From contig WTXI01000392.1 in NCBI GenBank assembly GCA_022376515.1, positions 1-31,063 of the forward strand: a stretch of 31,063 bases of DNA, written 5' to 3'. Position numbers and translations under genes: made by a program. Positions within the stretch are counted from its first letter, which is position 1. Every line of letters begins with the position of its first letter. This DNA comes from Lactifluus volemus. Taxonomy: Eukaryota > Basidiomycota > Agaricomycetes > Russulales > Russulaceae. The notes beneath the pieces were generated by a model. It ran no database searches, was not told where the DNA came from, and saw nothing but the letters and a program-made list of their open reading frames with translations. Shown piece by piece: positions 28,693 through 31,063 of the stretch.

Positions 28693-31063
28693 GCTGGAGA
28701 CCCTCTTCACCATTATCCACAGTCAGAGTCAGTCCATTTCTATGTTCCCCGGTTATCCCTTGCAATTCAGCGTCATCGCAGCCTTCACGAGAGGACTCTG
28801 GCAATGCTTCCCGTCCATCAACTCCCTACAGCGCGTCAAGCTTTGTTCCGTTTCCCGTCCTCCCACGCCGGGCTCGCGTCAACCGGCCGTTGCCCACGCA
28901 CATGCAATACATCCGAAGCAGCCAGTCCAGACTTCACAACAATTTTACGACTGGTTCGCGCTGATAGACCGCTCAGTGGTGCATAGCCAGGAAGCTCACT
29001 TCCGACACCATCTTTTGCGCGTCTCCGAACATCTCGACACTTGCGACAGGCTTGTCGGTCACATCGACCAGGTCGATACAGAGGTTGCGAATATGTTGGA
29101 TAAGTGGAAGAGCATGGAGGAGGGCGGAAAAAGTCTGCAGGACGCGAGCCAAAAGTTGTTGGACGAGCGGGTGCGTATCGCCTCACTCACTCACATCTCT
29201 CTCGGACGCGTAGAGGAGCTTGATGGTTGCGTCGTCTTTTTACAGGATCGACTGGGAGCTGCAAACGGCTATCGGACGACCTTGGAATACTTTCAGGAAC
29301 TGGAGCATGCGATGCGGCTGCTCAATCACCCTGGCGAGTCGCTCGTTCTCCAGATTGACTTTCTCTACATGGTTGAGCGTGTGGACATCTGCATCGAGTT
29401 TCTCAAACTCCATGTACGGACCGTTTTTCTGCCAGCGTTTGTGAACTTGCTCATCTTCCCCCTCCCCCAGAGAAACTACAAAGAAGCAGAGGTCTATCTC
29501 CTACGCTTCCAGCAATGTATGACCTGTGCAATGACGTTCATCAAAATGTATTTTGTTGGATCTCTCCGTGCACTCACCCAGGATGTCTCGCGGCGACTCT
29601 TCGAGCAGGTGCCTTTCTCTGCGATGATATATTACCACCTCTTCTAAGCACTGATCTGTTTACAGGATGACTCCGAGTCTGACACTGCACAAATGCATCT
29701 TCTTTGCACGCGTTTCACCACCGTGGCTGGCCAGCTTGTGCCTTTCCTTGGAGAATTCGAGCGCCGTGCCCACTCACACCCGAGGAGCTGGGAGCTCTGC
29801 TCTCAGAGTGCCACGTTGGCACACGAAAGATCCTCTTGACTTCACGCCTTGCTGAGCAGATCCGCGGTCTCGACCCTACGAAGACGGAAATCGTGGAGTT
29901 AGTACGCCTTTTTGCATCATATCCTCAGTCATCTAACGACATGTCATGAACGCGTTATAGACACGCGCCGGGCGCAGCTGCCTGAAGCAGATCTGTACTG
30001 AAGAATTTGACCTGTACCGGGCGTTTTTTAGCACCGGGAAGCAGGAACTCCAGTACGTACCGATTATGCTTGTTTTGATCCCAACTGACCGGATTACTCG
30101 CCCATAGCCAGTACTTGGAAACTCTTTGTGATTACCTCTACGACGACTACGCTACCCCGCATCCTACACGAGCCTCGACTAACTGTCCTCTGCGAAGTTT
30201 GCACTGTGCTTCAAGCACTGATGGTGCTCGATCAGCCACTGGACGACGAGATTGAAGAGAATCAGGAGACGTTGGTAGACTACAGATTCGTCATCTACTG
30301 CAGATGGTACTGCAGGATGCGCAAACGAGGCTGTTTTTCAAGGCACAGGCTGTCATACAGTCCGACATACGATACTATACTCCAACGGCCAAGGATCTAG
30401 CGTACCCGATAAGCTCGCTGGTACGTGTCATTTTTTTATTGTCTATCCTTGCTAAAGGTATGTGTAGCTGCCCAGGGAGCACAGACAGGATACGAAATTC
30501 GCGAGAAGAGCAGAGCATCAGCCGCCTGTTTGAGGGCCCAGGGCTTAACCAACGCGAGACATGGTACCCAACGCTTTCCAAGACTGTGTGGGTGCTCTCC
30601 CAGCTACACGACTTTGTTCAGGCAAGCCTCTTATGATCTTGTAACGTTTATGTTGATCATATGGAATACACCTACAGCCAACTATTTTCTATGACCTTGC
30701 GCACGAGGCCGTTAGTTTGTGCCATGGGTCATTGCTGAGTTGGTCAGAGCAAAGAGCGGATTCGATGGATAATGTTTCTTGTCCGCCATCTTACTGACCT
30801 TAAGGAGATCACGCGGAATCTGGACCTTGCGCAGAAGGACGAGCCTCAAGGAGGTGGCGGTAGTGGAGGCACAGATCAGTACGGTGTCGCAGGTCAGTCC
30901 AGCCCTCGAGCCGTGCGCCCTGGAGCCTGATGTTCAGTGATCATGAACTCCAGACATGTTATCCTCTGTGCTGTCGCGCACGTCAACGCTCCTCCCTGGC
31001 TCGCTTTTCACATCTCTCGACAGCATGCGCTCAGAACACCTCGCGGACGCAATACGAGTACGC

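Larger units (their letters stand above)
26286..31063 (+). pseudogene. COG3: COG3, copy C, split by a transposon and frameshifted; runs off the window
   Basis: The N-terminal block (KWEAKAPL, about 26,331-26,354) is followed by TAG at 26,358-26,360 and then by transposon 2 (26,385-28,685). COG3 sequence resumes at about 28,693 with SREDSGNASRPSTP, QQFYDWFALIDRSVVHSQ, HLDTCDRLVGHIDQVDTEV, KSMEEGGKSLQDASQKLL, LEYFQELEHAMRLLNHPG and LLRFQQCMTCAMTFIKMYF, then the C-terminal exons. Unlike copy B the QFYDWF region is open. Other breaks: a base loss near 28,826, disruption at about 30,141-30,156, a base loss near 30,404, two extra bases near 30,509, and a roughly 10-base loss near 30,746. The last bases of the window are in the exon equivalent to 385-488 of copy A and its donor. 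Confidence 0.85.
26286..31063. repeat. Tandem module unit C (3' truncated by the window)
   Basis: Begins with COG3 copy C, interrupted by transposon 2. If the pattern continues, a third NLR copy is predicted roughly 2.5 kb or more beyond the window end. Confidence 0.75.

Overview
The window looks like nuclear DNA of an agaricomycete (mushroom-forming basidiomycete) fungus. Its genes are cut by many short introns (about 46-100 nt). It carries the C2 / helical / NACHT / WD40 receptor architecture typical of Agaricomycetes, plus a eukaryotic Golgi-tethering gene (COG3). No rRNA, tRNA, CRISPR or prokaryotic operon structure was seen. All family names come from reading motifs by eye; no search was run.

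The main structure is a tandem segmental duplication. A module made of a COG3 gene, a spacer, a NACHT-WD40 receptor gene and another spacer occurs at least two and a half times in the same orientation. Unit A runs from before base 1 to about 15,627: COG3 3' end at 1-957, receptor at about 9,502-15,197. Unit B is about 15,628-26,285: COG3 at 15,628-18,533, receptor at 20,183-25,867. Unit C starts at about 26,286 with COG3 and leaves the window. Without insertions the module is roughly 10.4 kb.

Two transposon-like insertions interrupt the array, and comparing units delimits both. The first, 1,539-8,967 in unit A, is about 7.4 kb. It has near-terminal 28-bp inverted repeats, a 9-bp target-site duplication, and an apparently captured, broken phosphatidylserine decarboxylase fragment. 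The second, 26,385-28,685, is about 2.3 kb. It has perfect 25-bp terminal inverted repeats and a 7-bp target-site duplication, carries a DUF7330-like gene fragment, and sits inside the first coding exon of COG3 copy C. Unit B also holds a 109-bp near-perfect zero-spacer palindrome at 19,686-19,794.

The COG3 part of unit A is open in every exon visible. COG3 copies B and C have stops, frameshifts and (in C) a transposon, so A is the likely functional copy. Both receptor copies have clean functional motifs (Walker A, Walker B, about 14 WD40 repeats, the usual C-terminal tail) but many single-base deletions, most densely in the WD40 array of copy 2. That is either recent decay or indel error left in a hard-to-polish repeat; the sequence alone cannot decide. 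The window may be a young NLR cluster that has dragged a housekeeping gene along in its duplications.
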